Positions 1 through 6,058 of a stretch of 6,531 nt of DNA are shown one piece after another. Numbering within the stretch: position 1 is the stretch's first letter; the number at the start of each line of letters is the position of its first letter. Position numbers and translations under genes: made by a program. The notes under the pieces were generated by a model that saw nothing but the letters and a program-made list of their open reading frames with translations, was not told the origin of the DNA and made no database searches. This DNA is from Selenomonadaceae bacterium (GTDB lineage: Bacteria > Bacillota > Negativicutes > Selenomonadales > Selenomonadaceae): positions 1 to 6,531 of the forward strand of contig JAFPCE010000114.1 of assembly GCA_017390245.1 (NCBI GenBank), read 5' to 3'.

Positions 1-9
1 CCTGCTTTT

Positions 10-567
10 CTACAAATTTTCCGCTAATTTTTTCACGTTTACAGCCATGCCTGACACCACCAGATACACCTCAGCGGCCTCTTTGGCCATAGCCTGATTA
101 GCCAGCCCTGCTAAATCCCGGAAATGCCTTGCCAGCTTGTTCATAGGCACAATGCCAGCGCCTACCTCATTGGTTACAATGACTACTGTGGCTTCAGTTT
201 CTCCCACAGCCAGCAATAACAGCTCATATTGCTGCTTTACAGTCTGAAACAATAACTCCTCATCCTCCAGGTTGTCCATACCACAAAGGATATTACTGAT
301 ATAAACTGTCAGGCAGTCAAAAAGAATCATATCGCAGGTCTTACCAGCTTCAGAAATAGCTGCATGAGCATCTTTGGGTGCTTCAAAGGTCTGCCAGTTT
401 TCCGGACGCCTTTCTCTATGCAGCTTTACCCTGTAGGCCATTTCTTCATCCAGCACCTGTGATGTGGCAATATAGGCGATATTTTTGCCATATTTGGCCA
501 CATACTTTTCTGCAAAGGAGCTTTTGCCGCTTCTGGCACCGCCAGTAACTAAAATCAGCTTGCCCAA
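10..567 (-). CDS. cobU: Adenosylcobinamide kinase / adenosylcobinamide-phosphate guanylyltransferase
   Basis: This 185-residue protein is the bifunctional cytoplasmic enzyme that phosphorylates adenosylcobinamide and then attaches GMP, giving adenosylcobinamide-GDP for nucleotide-loop assembly. The P-loop GGARSGKS is at residues 9-16. The HRERRP motif is at 50-55; its His50 corresponds to the family histidine that carries GMP. Also visible are DCLTVYISN (84-92), VTNEVGAGIVP (131-141) and FRDLAGLANQ (149-158). The length is normal for the family. The start is a TTG codon at 565-567, chosen because it puts the P-loop at the usual distance from the N-terminus and has a GAGGG ribosome binding site 7 bases upstream. 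The gene ends in TAG at 10-12. It follows cbiA after 83 bases and is last of the genes visible here. Family identity is very secure; the TTG start is inferred. Confidence 0.97.
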   Translation of the reverse strand: MGKLILVTGGARSGKSSFAEKYVAKYGKNIAYIATSQVLDEEMAYRVKLHRERRPENWQTFEAPKDAHAAISEAGKTCDMILFDCLTVYISNILCGMDNLEDEELLFQTVKQQYELLLLAVGETEATVVIVTNEVGAGIVPMNKLARHFRDLAGLANQAMAKEAAEVYLVVSGMAVNVKKLAENL

Positions 568-650
568 GCTTTATCCCTCACTATTCTATAAAAAATAAAA
601 ATCAAAGTCAGTTTAGCTCTTATTCCAGTAAATCTAGTCAGTGTAATATA

Positions 651-2099
651 TCACCAGCCGCTATTAATCTTATAATTCCAGCAGCTTCTCACAAAGGCTG
701 CAGCAGCCTCAGGACAGCCAGCAAAATGAATATGCAGATAGGACCCTGCCACATTGCCTTTAGCGTTGATAAAGCCCCCAGAATAAACATTATTATTCCT
801 GATACGGCGGATAGAAAAGGCCCGCTTAGCATCATTTTCTGTTTTTTCTTCACCGTTATCTGGCTCAGAGGAAAAATGGAATTCATGCCCTCGGAGCTTC
901 ATGCCCTTTTCACCTAAAATGCAGTCCTCCTGCAGTGTTGCTTCCACATAGCCCACCATCTGCAGCTTCTTATTCATCTGCATACTGGTAGGCAGAAGCC
1001 CCAGCATAGGATAGCTTTCCCCGTCAAAGTCAGTAAGTCCCCGGCTCAGGTACATATAGCCGCCACACTCAGCATAAACAGGCATGCCCTTCATGGCTGC
1101 CCGCTGAATATCTGCCAGCATAGATTCATTGCTGCTTAGCTCCCGGGCAAACATCTCGGGAAAACCGCCGCCGAAAATAAGACCATCTGCCTGAGGCAGC
1201 TTTTTATCCTTCAGCGGGCTGAACTCCACAATTTGTGCACCTAAGCGCTCTAAAACAGCCAGGCTCTCAGCATAATAAAAGGAAAAAGCATCATCTCTGG
1301 CTACGCCAATGCGGATATTGCCAAAATCATCTGGAAAAGTGCGCTTTCTGCTCTCAATTACCTGAGAAATAAAATCATGGGCACTATCTGCCACAGGTAC
1401 TAAAGCAGGAGCTTGGGCTGCCAGCTGCATAATCTCAGCAATATTTAACTGCTTTTCCATAGCCTGGCCCATTTTATCAATAACCTGCTGTTCCTGGTTT
1501 TCCTCCACTGGCAGCAAGCCTAAATGCCTTTCTGGCATCACCAGCTCATTATTGCGGTACACTGCACCTAAAACAGGAATCCCCAGCTTGTCCATAGCTT
1601 CATTAACCATGCGGAAATGATTCTCTGATCCCAGGCGGTTTAAAATCACTCCGGCTAAATGCACCTCTGGATCATAATGCTTAAAGCCTAAAGCAATAGC
1701 CCCGGCAGAAGCTCCCATAGACTTACAGTCCACCACTAAAATCACCGGTGCCTGCAGCAGTTTAGCAATTTCCGCAGTGGAGCTGATACCATTATTACCG
1801 CCATCATAGAGGCCCATAACACCTTCAATAACAGAAAGCTCTGCATCCCTTGCAGTATTAATAAAGGTATTAATCATGGTTTCCCTGGACAAAAGCCAGG
1901 TATCAATATTGTGAGAAGGCCTGCCACTAGCCAGCCGGTGATAGCCAGGGTCAATATAATCAGGACCAATCTTATAGGACTGCACCCTGATACCCATCTG
2001 CCTGAGCGCCGACAAAAGACCAGTAACCACAGTAGTCTTGCCACAGCCACTGCTAACAGCCCCAATCACCACCCGCGGTATATTATGACAACTATTCAT
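651..2099 (-). CDS. cbiA: Cobyrinate a,c-diamide synthase (glutamine-dependent)
   Basis: This 482-residue protein uses ATP and glutamine to amidate the a and c carboxylates of cobyrinate. The N-terminal half is a dethiobiotin-synthetase-like ATPase: P-loop GAVSSGCGKTT at 13-23, KIGPDYIDPGYH at 43-54 and EGVMGLYDG at 92-100. The C-terminal half is a class I glutamine amidotransferase: GGGFPEMFA at 310-318, the nucleophile Cys345 in AECGGYMYL, RGHEFHFS at 403-410 and the histidine motif SYLHIHF at 453-459. ATG lies at 2097-2099, with AAGGA about 9 bases upstream; the stop is TGA at 651-653. At 482 residues it is slightly longer than many CbiA proteins; part of the excess is an acidic stretch around 411-425. 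The aerobic CobB is a close relative, but the CbiG/CbiH/CbiJ neighbours favour CbiA acting on cobyrinate. It starts 38 bases after the cbiC stop, so co-transcription is likely. Confidence 0.97.
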   Translation of the reverse strand: MNSCHNIPRVVIGAVSSGCGKTTVVTGLLSALRQMGIRVQSYKIGPDYIDPGYHRLASGRPSHNIDTWLLSRETMINTFINTARDAELSVIEGVMGLYDGGNNGISSTAEIAKLLQAPVILVVDCKSMGASAGAIALGFKHYDPEVHLAGVILNRLGSENHFRMVNEAMDKLGIPVLGAVYRNNELVMPERHLGLLPVEENQEQQVIDKMGQAMEKQLNIAEIMQLAAQAPALVPVADSAHDFISQVIESRKRTFPDDFGNIRIGVARDDAFSFYYAESLAVLERLGAQIVEFSPLKDKKLPQADGLIFGGGFPEMFARELSSNESMLADIQRAAMKGMPVYAECGGYMYLSRGLTDFDGESYPMLGLLPTSMQMNKKLQMVGYVEATLQEDCILGEKGMKLRGHEFHFSSEPDNGEEKTENDAKRAFSIRRIRNNNVYSGGFINAKGNVAGSYLHIHFAGCPEAAAAFVRSCWNYKINSGW

Positions 2100-2137
2100 A
2101 AAAACACGTCCTTATGTCATCAATATTATTGTTAATA

Positions 2138-2773
2138 TTACGGTCTGGTATTGTCAATAATATACATAATGGCATTAATCACCGCAGCCGCAATAGGACT
2201 GCCCCCCTTAGTTCCCTCCACAGTCACATAAGGCACCATGGTATTCTTCGCCAGCACAGCCTTAGAATCAGCAGCTCCCACAAAGCCTACAGGAATGCCT
2301 ACAATCAGTGCAGGACGGATATTTTCCTCCTCAGCCATTCGCAGCACCTCGTAAAGAGCAGTTGGAGCATTGCCCACAGCCACAATGCTGCCATCTAAAG
2401 CCTTGCCAAAGCTTCGCATCGCAGCCATAGAACGGGTAATACCCTCTTTTTTCGCCAGCTCAGCAATCTCAGGGTCAGCCACACGGCAGAAAACCTGTCC
2501 CCCAAAGGAAGCCAGCTTCCGCTTGTTGATGCCAGTCCGCACCATCTCTACGTCAGTATAAATATTGCAGCCACTCTGCAAAGCGGCCTTAGCCTTCGCA
2601 ATAGCCTCAGGATGCAGGCGTATAATAGGCGCATACTCCACATCACCAGCCGCATGAATAATACGGGAAAAAACCTTCGTCTCCTCCTCATTCAAATGCA
2701 GCCCCTCCAGATAAGGCGCAATAATCTCCATACTCCTATTCTCTATCTCCATTGGCTTCTTAATAAAATCCAT
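2138..2773 (-). CDS. cbiC: Cobalt-precorrin-8 methylmutase
   Basis: This 211-residue protein is the cytoplasmic isomerase that moves the methyl group from C11 to C12 of cobalt-precorrin-8, giving cobyrinate. The catalytic histidine of the CobH/CbiC family is seen as His40 in RIIHAAGDVEY. Further family motifs are DVEMVRTGI (74-82), GNAPTAL (134-140), PVGFVGAADSK (161-171) and EGTKGGSPIAAA (186-197), so the fold is complete and the length is normal. The start ATG is at 2771-2773, with a GGGGGA ribosome binding site 7 bases upstream; the stop is TAA at 2138-2140. It is the first gene after the 427-base non-coding gap and probably starts a cbiC-cbiA-cobU transcription unit or sub-unit. The product feeds directly into CbiA, encoded next. 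The aerobic name would be CobH; CbiC is preferred from context. Confidence 0.97.
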   Translation of the reverse strand: MDFIKKPMEIENRSMEIIAPYLEGLHLNEEETKVFSRIIHAAGDVEYAPIIRLHPEAIAKAKAALQSGCNIYTDVEMVRTGINKRKLASFGGQVFCRVADPEIAELAKKEGITRSMAAMRSFGKALDGSIVAVGNAPTALYEVLRMAEEENIRPALIVGIPVGFVGAADSKAVLAKNTMVPYVTVEGTKGGSPIAAAVINAIMYIIDNTRP

Positions 2774-2814
2774 ATCTTTATCCCCCTAATCAATGCTTAT
2801 TAAAAATCAGATTA

Positions 2815-2842
2815 CATATACATAATAAAAAGCAGATTGCAA
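2815..2842 (-). promoter_or_regulatory. Possible sigma-70-type promoter for cbiC-cbiA-cobU
   Basis: Reading the minus strand, TTGCAA (2842-2837) is followed after 16 bases by TATATG (2820-2815) in a very AT-rich stretch. This resembles weak -35 and -10 boxes and would give a leader of about 35 nt before the cbiC start. The match is imperfect and AT-rich DNA gives such hits by chance. It is supported mainly by its place, just upstream of cbiC and after the structured gap region. Confidence 0.3.
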
Positions 2843-2891
2843 TAAGACTATATGAAGAGCTGACATTATGCTTTACAACGATTTTTTCTAT

Positions 2892-3162
2892 GAGACAGTC
2901 TTCAGGTACTAGCCATTGTAAGTGAGGGAGCAGACTGCTTTTCGGAGCAACTTATGAGCACGATTTTTTTCAAAATCCTGCTATGTTACTTGAGCCCTTC
3001 TACTTTCCGCAGGAAAGGCAATCCATAACATAAACTATATAGATACCGGCTTGTGAGGCGCCAGTTAGATGCATTGCAAAATGTATCCTGGCGCTCTACA
3101 GAAAAGCACTACTAAAAATTATGGATTGTTTAAGGGCGAATGGAGAAAAGTACGTCTGTCCC
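2892..3162 (+). ncRNA. Candidate structured non-coding RNA of unknown family
   Basis: The 2774-3200 gap holds no gene, but its centre folds into a branched RNA. Long-range helices seen in the sequence are 2894-2898/3156-3160, 2906-2910/3149-3153, 2913-2917/3139-3143 and 2994-2999/3132-3137. Inside these lie a hairpin at 2936-2949 with a UUCG loop, a 10-bp hairpin at 2957-2982 with one C-C mismatch, a 6-bp hairpin at 3003-3017, and a perfect 10-bp helix 3019-3028/3119-3128. That helix encloses a long hairpin at 3052-3100 (about 20 bp) ending in a GCAA loop. The strand is inferred: pairs 3018/3129, 3057/3095, 3055/3097, 3071/3084 and 2940/2945 are G-U on plus but A-C on minus, and GCAA is a GNRA loop only on plus. 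One pair (2948/2988) favours minus. I see no clear promoter or terminator. It does not resemble RNase P RNA, tmRNA, 6S, SRP RNA or a cobalamin riboswitch. It could instead be part of the cbiC leader on the minus strand. Confidence 0.55.
3019..3128. repeat. Perfect 10-bp inverted repeat enclosing a long hairpin
   Basis: CAATCCATAA at 3019-3028 is the exact reverse complement of TTATGGATTG at 3119-3128. Between the arms sits a second inverted repeat, GCGCCAG (3058-3064) with CTGGCGC (3088-3094), which continues inward as 3068-3075 with 3080-3087. The nesting is what an RNA domain would show. A small palindromic mobile element is a less likely alternative, since no target duplication is visible. 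Confidence 0.75.
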
Positions 3163-3200
3163 GAGCTCGGCACTGCATAAAACAAAACTAGACAATTCTT

Positions 3201-3965
3201 TTATATCCCCTGTTTTTTAAGAAGCAACAGCACCCCTTCATTGCAGTCTGCCTCCGCATCATACTCTATTTTCGGCCTGTCAATTATCACCAGCTCCAGT
3301 CCCAGCTCCATAGCTGCAGCAAACTTAGTATCAGCCCCGCCAGTATGGCCGCTGTTTTTCGTCACCACTACCTGGGTATTACACTGCTGGAAAAAAGCCT
3401 TGTTCATTTCCAGGGAAAATGGCCCCTGCATAGCCACAATGCTAGCTGGCGTAAACCCCAGTGAAATAGCCTGCTCAACCACTCCTGGCTCTGGCAGAAT
3501 CCGGCAGATAACCCTTTTCCCTGCTAAGGCTTCAGCCTTGGCAAACACACCCAGATTACGGCTGCCAGTAGTAAGAAAAATGCTGTCGCCTAACTCGGCC
3601 GCCTTCTTGGCTGCTGCCTCATAGCTATCCACATAATGAGCCTTATCATACTTTAATGGCGTCTCTGGCCTTTCAAACCGGATATAGGGAATCCCTGCCT
3701 TGTGACAGGCATCCATAGCATTCTGGGATGCATTCACTGCATAGGGATGGGAAGCATCTACAAAAGCCTCGATATGATGCTTCTTAAAATATTCCACAAA
3801 ACCAGCCACATCTAATGGCTCACAATTAATCTTAATGCCCTGGTACTGCTTCAGCAGGCTTTCACCATAGGCACTGACCACAGAAGCCACTACCTCATAG
3901 CCCATCTTCAGCAGATAGCCAGCCAGTTCCCGGCCATCCTGAGTGCCAGCTGCTACAAAAATCAT
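3201..3965 (-). CDS. cbiJ: Cobalt-precorrin-6A reductase
   Basis: This 254-residue cytoplasmic protein is the NAD(P)H-dependent enzyme that reduces the macrocycle of cobalt-precorrin-6A to cobalt-precorrin-6B. Recognised family features (CbiJ/CobK) are the N-terminal nucleotide-binding strand and turn MIFVAAGTQDGRELA (1-15), VDASHPYA (69-76), TTGSRNL (132-138), QGPFS (180-184) and the C-terminal TKNSGHTGGADTK (202-214). The length is typical. The ATG is at 3963-3965, with GAGG-containing sequence 8 bases upstream; the stop is TAA at 3201-3203. It lies 120 bases downstream of cbiH, and the 427-base non-coding gap follows it before cbiC. No terminator-like stem with a T-run is seen after the stop, so read-through into the gap is possible. 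Reductases of this family diverge strongly, but the motifs and operon make the call secure. Confidence 0.95.
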   Translation of the reverse strand: MIFVAAGTQDGRELAGYLLKMGYEVVASVVSAYGESLLKQYQGIKINCEPLDVAGFVEYFKKHHIEAFVDASHPYAVNASQNAMDACHKAGIPYIRFERPETPLKYDKAHYVDSYEAAAKKAAELGDSIFLTTGSRNLGVFAKAEALAGKRVICRILPEPGVVEQAISLGFTPASIVAMQGPFSLEMNKAFFQQCNTQVVVTKNSGHTGGADTKFAAAMELGLELVIIDRPKIEYDAEADCNEGVLLLLKKQGI

Positions 3966-4085
3966 GTTACCGCCTCATTTATCAAACTGCTTATATACTT
4001 ATCTCTGTTACTTTATCAGCATCTGCCTGTAATATGTCTAAGTCAACTTATACTTATCCTATCACAGCACAAATCGCCAGCAGCT
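3966..4085. other. AT-rich cbiH-cbiJ spacer with a short near-repeat
   Basis: This 120-base spacer contains two related segments, CTTATATACTTATC at 3990-4003 and CTTATACTTATC at 4047-4058, on the plus strand. On the minus strand they read GATAAGTATATAAG and GATAAGTATAAG, starting about 55 bases apart. They could be operator half-sites or just AT-rich chance similarity. A minus-strand TTGACT at 4040-4045 has no acceptable -10 box at the right distance. Confidence 0.3.
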
Positions 4086-4838
4086 TTATTCTGCTTCTGG
4101 CAGCTTATAGCCACGAGATGTCACCATAAAACCGTCCTGGACGTAGGTATTGCTGTTGCCAATTACCACCAGAGAGAACATGCCAATCTCTTCCTCAGTA
4201 AAATGAGCCAGGTCAGAAATAACTACCTGCTGTTTCTCCCTGGTAGCGCTAGTCACAATGCCTACAGGAGTATCACCCTTGCGGCTTTCCAGCAGAATTT
4301 CCTGAATCTTGTAAATATAATCTGGACGGTGCTTGCTCTTTGGATTATACAAGGCAATAACAAAATCGCCTTCGCCAGCCAGGCGGGCCCGCTTCTGAAT
4401 CAGTTCCCAAGGCGTCATCCAGTCACTTAAGCTGATAACTGCAAAATCGTGCATCAACGGTGCACCCAGAATAGACGCAGAAGCCTGCACTGCGGAAACG
4501 CCAGCTACAACGCCGCCCCACTGAGGCCTCTTATCCTGTGGCAGCTGCAGCACCAGCTCCAGCACCAGACCAGCCATGCCGTAAATGCCTGCATCACCGC
4601 TGGAAACAACAACAGTATCCTTACCAGCCTGAGCAGCCTCCACCGCAGCCTTGCAGCGGTCAACCTCCTGGGTCATGCCAGTGCCAATAACCTCTTTATC
4701 CTGAATCAGCTCTTCTATCAGGCTGATATAAGTCTTGTAGCCAGCCACCAGCTGAGCATCCTCTATAGCCTTTCTGGCACGGGGAGTCATATCCTCATAA
4801 TTTCCCGGACCGATACCCACAACAGTTATTTTTGCCAT
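4086..4838 (-). CDS. cbiH: Cobalt-factor III / precorrin-3B C17-methyltransferase
   Basis: This 250-residue protein is the SAM-dependent enzyme that methylates C17 and drives ring contraction, turning cobalt-factor III into cobalt-precorrin-4. It has the tetrapyrrole methylase fold: VGIGPGN at 7-13, SSGDAGIYGMAG at 79-90, the segment 113-139 containing GVSAVQASAS and ending in ISLSD, LYNPKSKHR at 163-171 and VVIGNSNTYV at 224-233. The NPKSK and SGDAGIYGMA motifs separate it from the CbiF and CbiL members. The length suits a single-domain CbiH without a C-terminal fusion. The start ATG (4836-4838) lies inside the end of cbiG, with GGTGG about 7 bases upstream; the stop is TAA at 4086-4088. The 13-base overlap with cbiG suggests coupled translation. 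Confidence 0.97.
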   Translation of the reverse strand: MAKITVVGIGPGNYEDMTPRARKAIEDAQLVAGYKTYISLIEELIQDKEVIGTGMTQEVDRCKAAVEAAQAGKDTVVVSSGDAGIYGMAGLVLELVLQLPQDKRPQWGGVVAGVSAVQASASILGAPLMHDFAVISLSDWMTPWELIQKRARLAGEGDFVIALYNPKSKHRPDYIYKIQEILLESRKGDTPVGIVTSATREKQQVVISDLAHFTEEEIGMFSLVVIGNSNTYVQDGFMVTSRGYKLPEAE

Positions 4839-5968
4839 ATTAAAGCCACCGTCACTTTCTCATATTTTGTCTTTGGCAAAGCTATGACACCATCTCCCGC
4901 CCAGCAAAGTGCAGCAGCCTCACATACATTGCCAACGCCAATAGTTTTCTTCACAAATGCTGATTCCTGCAGATTATAGCCATATATCTTTTCCTGCATA
5001 GCCTCATTATCAAAAAAAGTAATGGGCAGCTGCAAAGTCTCTGCAGCCTCTATAAGCCCCTGTTCATCCTGCTTTACCAATGTGCTGGCCAGATGGTCAA
5101 TTCTCTTTTCTGTCCAGCCAATAGTATGGCAGGCCTCAGATAAAGCCTGCAGCACCAGCTCTTTGGGAACACCCTTACGGCAGCCTATGCCAGCCACCAG
5201 TCTTTCTGGCTTTAAATACAAGAACTGCTGATGCTGTTTTAGCTCATTTTCACTGACAATCACATAGAGACTTTTTTCCACCGCACTGCCAGCTCCAGCC
5301 TTAAAGCCTGCTGCCAGATTATCTAAATATAAAGCCAGTGTATCAGCATCCACGACTTTATACTGCAGTCCTTTTGCCTCTAATACTGTCTCATATTTTT
5401 CTATGCAGTCCAAAGCTTTATCCATCAGATAGGTAATGCTCCAGCCTGCCAGCAGGCTGCTGTTAAAAAATAACAGCTTCCCAGGCTTTACAGGCTGGCA
5501 ATGCACTAGCTGTGCAAATGCATCTGGCGCACACAGGCCATTTACATCAGTAGCTGTTGTCAGCACTGCCTCACCACCAAGCTCAGGTGCCAGCATAGAA
5601 GCCAGCTGGTTTGCACCACCCAAGTGGCCAGATAAAAGACTGATGACATGCTTTCCCTTTTCATCCATTACCAGTACCGCTGGATCGCTGGTCTTGCTGA
5701 CAATATAGGGAGCAATGCTCCTGACTACAATACCCGAGGCCATGATAAATATCAGAGCCTCATAGCTTTTAAAGGCATCCTCCATCAAAAGTGCCAGCCT
5801 GCTGTAGCTCTGAATATTATTTTCCACTGCCTCTGTCTCATCTCCCAGGCTTTTCTGATGTACAAACACATCAACCTGCAGCTGAGGCAGCATATTCTGC
5901 AGCGCAGACCTGGCTTTCAGCGCCAAAAGCCTGCCATTAATTGTGGATGTAAAAATTGCGTATTTCAT
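4826..5968 (-). CDS. cbiG: Cobalt-precorrin-5A hydrolase
   Basis: This 380-residue protein is the cytoplasmic enzyme that opens the delta-lactone of cobalt-precorrin-5A and releases the extruded two-carbon unit as acetaldehyde, giving cobalt-precorrin-5B. It is the hallmark of the oxygen-independent route. The N-terminal and central CbiG domains show FIMASGIVVRSIAPY (74-88), the SGHLGGAN stretch (113-120) and TTATDVNG (137-144). The C-terminal CbiG domain, also found in CobE, shows LVAGIGCRKGV (257-267) and GVGNVCEAAAL (344-354). The protein is full length. The ATG is at 5966-5968; the upstream sequence has no strong ribosome binding site, so translation may be weak or depend on upstream ribosomes. 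The stop TAA is at 4826-4828, inside cbiH. It follows cbiF after 77 bases. Confidence 0.97.
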   Translation of the reverse strand: MKYAIFTSTINGRLLALKARSALQNMLPQLQVDVFVHQKSLGDETEAVENNIQSYSRLALLMEDAFKSYEALIFIMASGIVVRSIAPYIVSKTSDPAVLVMDEKGKHVISLLSGHLGGANQLASMLAPELGGEAVLTTATDVNGLCAPDAFAQLVHCQPVKPGKLLFFNSSLLAGWSITYLMDKALDCIEKYETVLEAKGLQYKVVDADTLALYLDNLAAGFKAGAGSAVEKSLYVIVSENELKQHQQFLYLKPERLVAGIGCRKGVPKELVLQALSEACHTIGWTEKRIDHLASTLVKQDEQGLIEAAETLQLPITFFDNEAMQEKIYGYNLQESAFVKKTIGVGNVCEAAALCWAGDGVIALPKTKYEKVTVALIWQK

Positions 5969-6003
5969 AGCTTAAATCACTATCACTTTAAACTAAAACT
6001 TTT

Positions 6004-6058
6004 AAAACAAAATCCAGCCAGCCTTAACCGCAGTTATCTGCCAGATTATTTGCTGGCT
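6004..6058 (-). terminator. Possible intrinsic terminator or attenuator between cbiF and cbiG
   Basis: On the minus strand, AGCCAGC (6058-6052, overlapping the last cbiF codons) pairs perfectly with GCTGGCT (6022-6016). A smaller GCAG/CTGC stem (6041-6038 with 6033-6030, loop ATAA) is nested inside. After two G bases the sequence runs ATTTTGTTTT (6013-6004). A GC-rich stem plus a T-rich tract resembles a terminator, but the loop region is long (29 bases) and the T-run is interrupted and displaced by GGA. Because cbiG lies straight downstream, partial termination or mRNA protection is more likely than a full stop. Confidence 0.35.

Noticed and set aside
583..611. Promoter-like CTGACT, 17-base spacer and TAGAAT on the minus strand before cobU
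   Set aside because: The boxes are fairly good, but transcription would begin at about 576, inside the GAGGG ribosome binding site, leaving almost no leader. The stretch is AT-rich and a chance match is more likely.
606..642. Two copies of AGTCAGT 30 bases apart in the cbiA-cobU spacer
   Set aside because: Seven-base direct repeats at this distance are expected by chance, and nothing else supports a binding site.
2878..2969. Two copies of ACGATTTTTT, 82 bases apart
   Set aside because: They are mostly a T-run; only one copy is part of a hairpin, so this is not evidence of a target duplication.
2892..3162. RNase P RNA, tmRNA, 6S RNA or SRP RNA
   Set aside because: I found no GAGGAAAGTCC-type RNase P core, no tmRNA tag frame or tRNA-like 3' end, no SRP GGAAGCAGC-type motif, and the layout is branched rather than the single long rod of 6S RNA.
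3161..3170. CCGAGCTCGG palindrome as a terminator for the candidate RNA
   Set aside because: As a hairpin it allows only 3 bp around a 4-base loop, and no T-run follows on either strand.
3241..3624. Plus-strand open frame of 127 codons within cbiJ
   Set aside because: It lies entirely opposite cbiJ, whose motifs are intact, so it is a shadow frame. It could only matter if the plus-strand RNA extended this far, for which there is no evidence.
4449..4979. Plus-strand open frame of 176 codons
   Set aside because: It lies opposite cbiH and cbiG, has low-complexity His/Ser/Asn-rich composition and no family resemblance; it is a shadow of the real genes.
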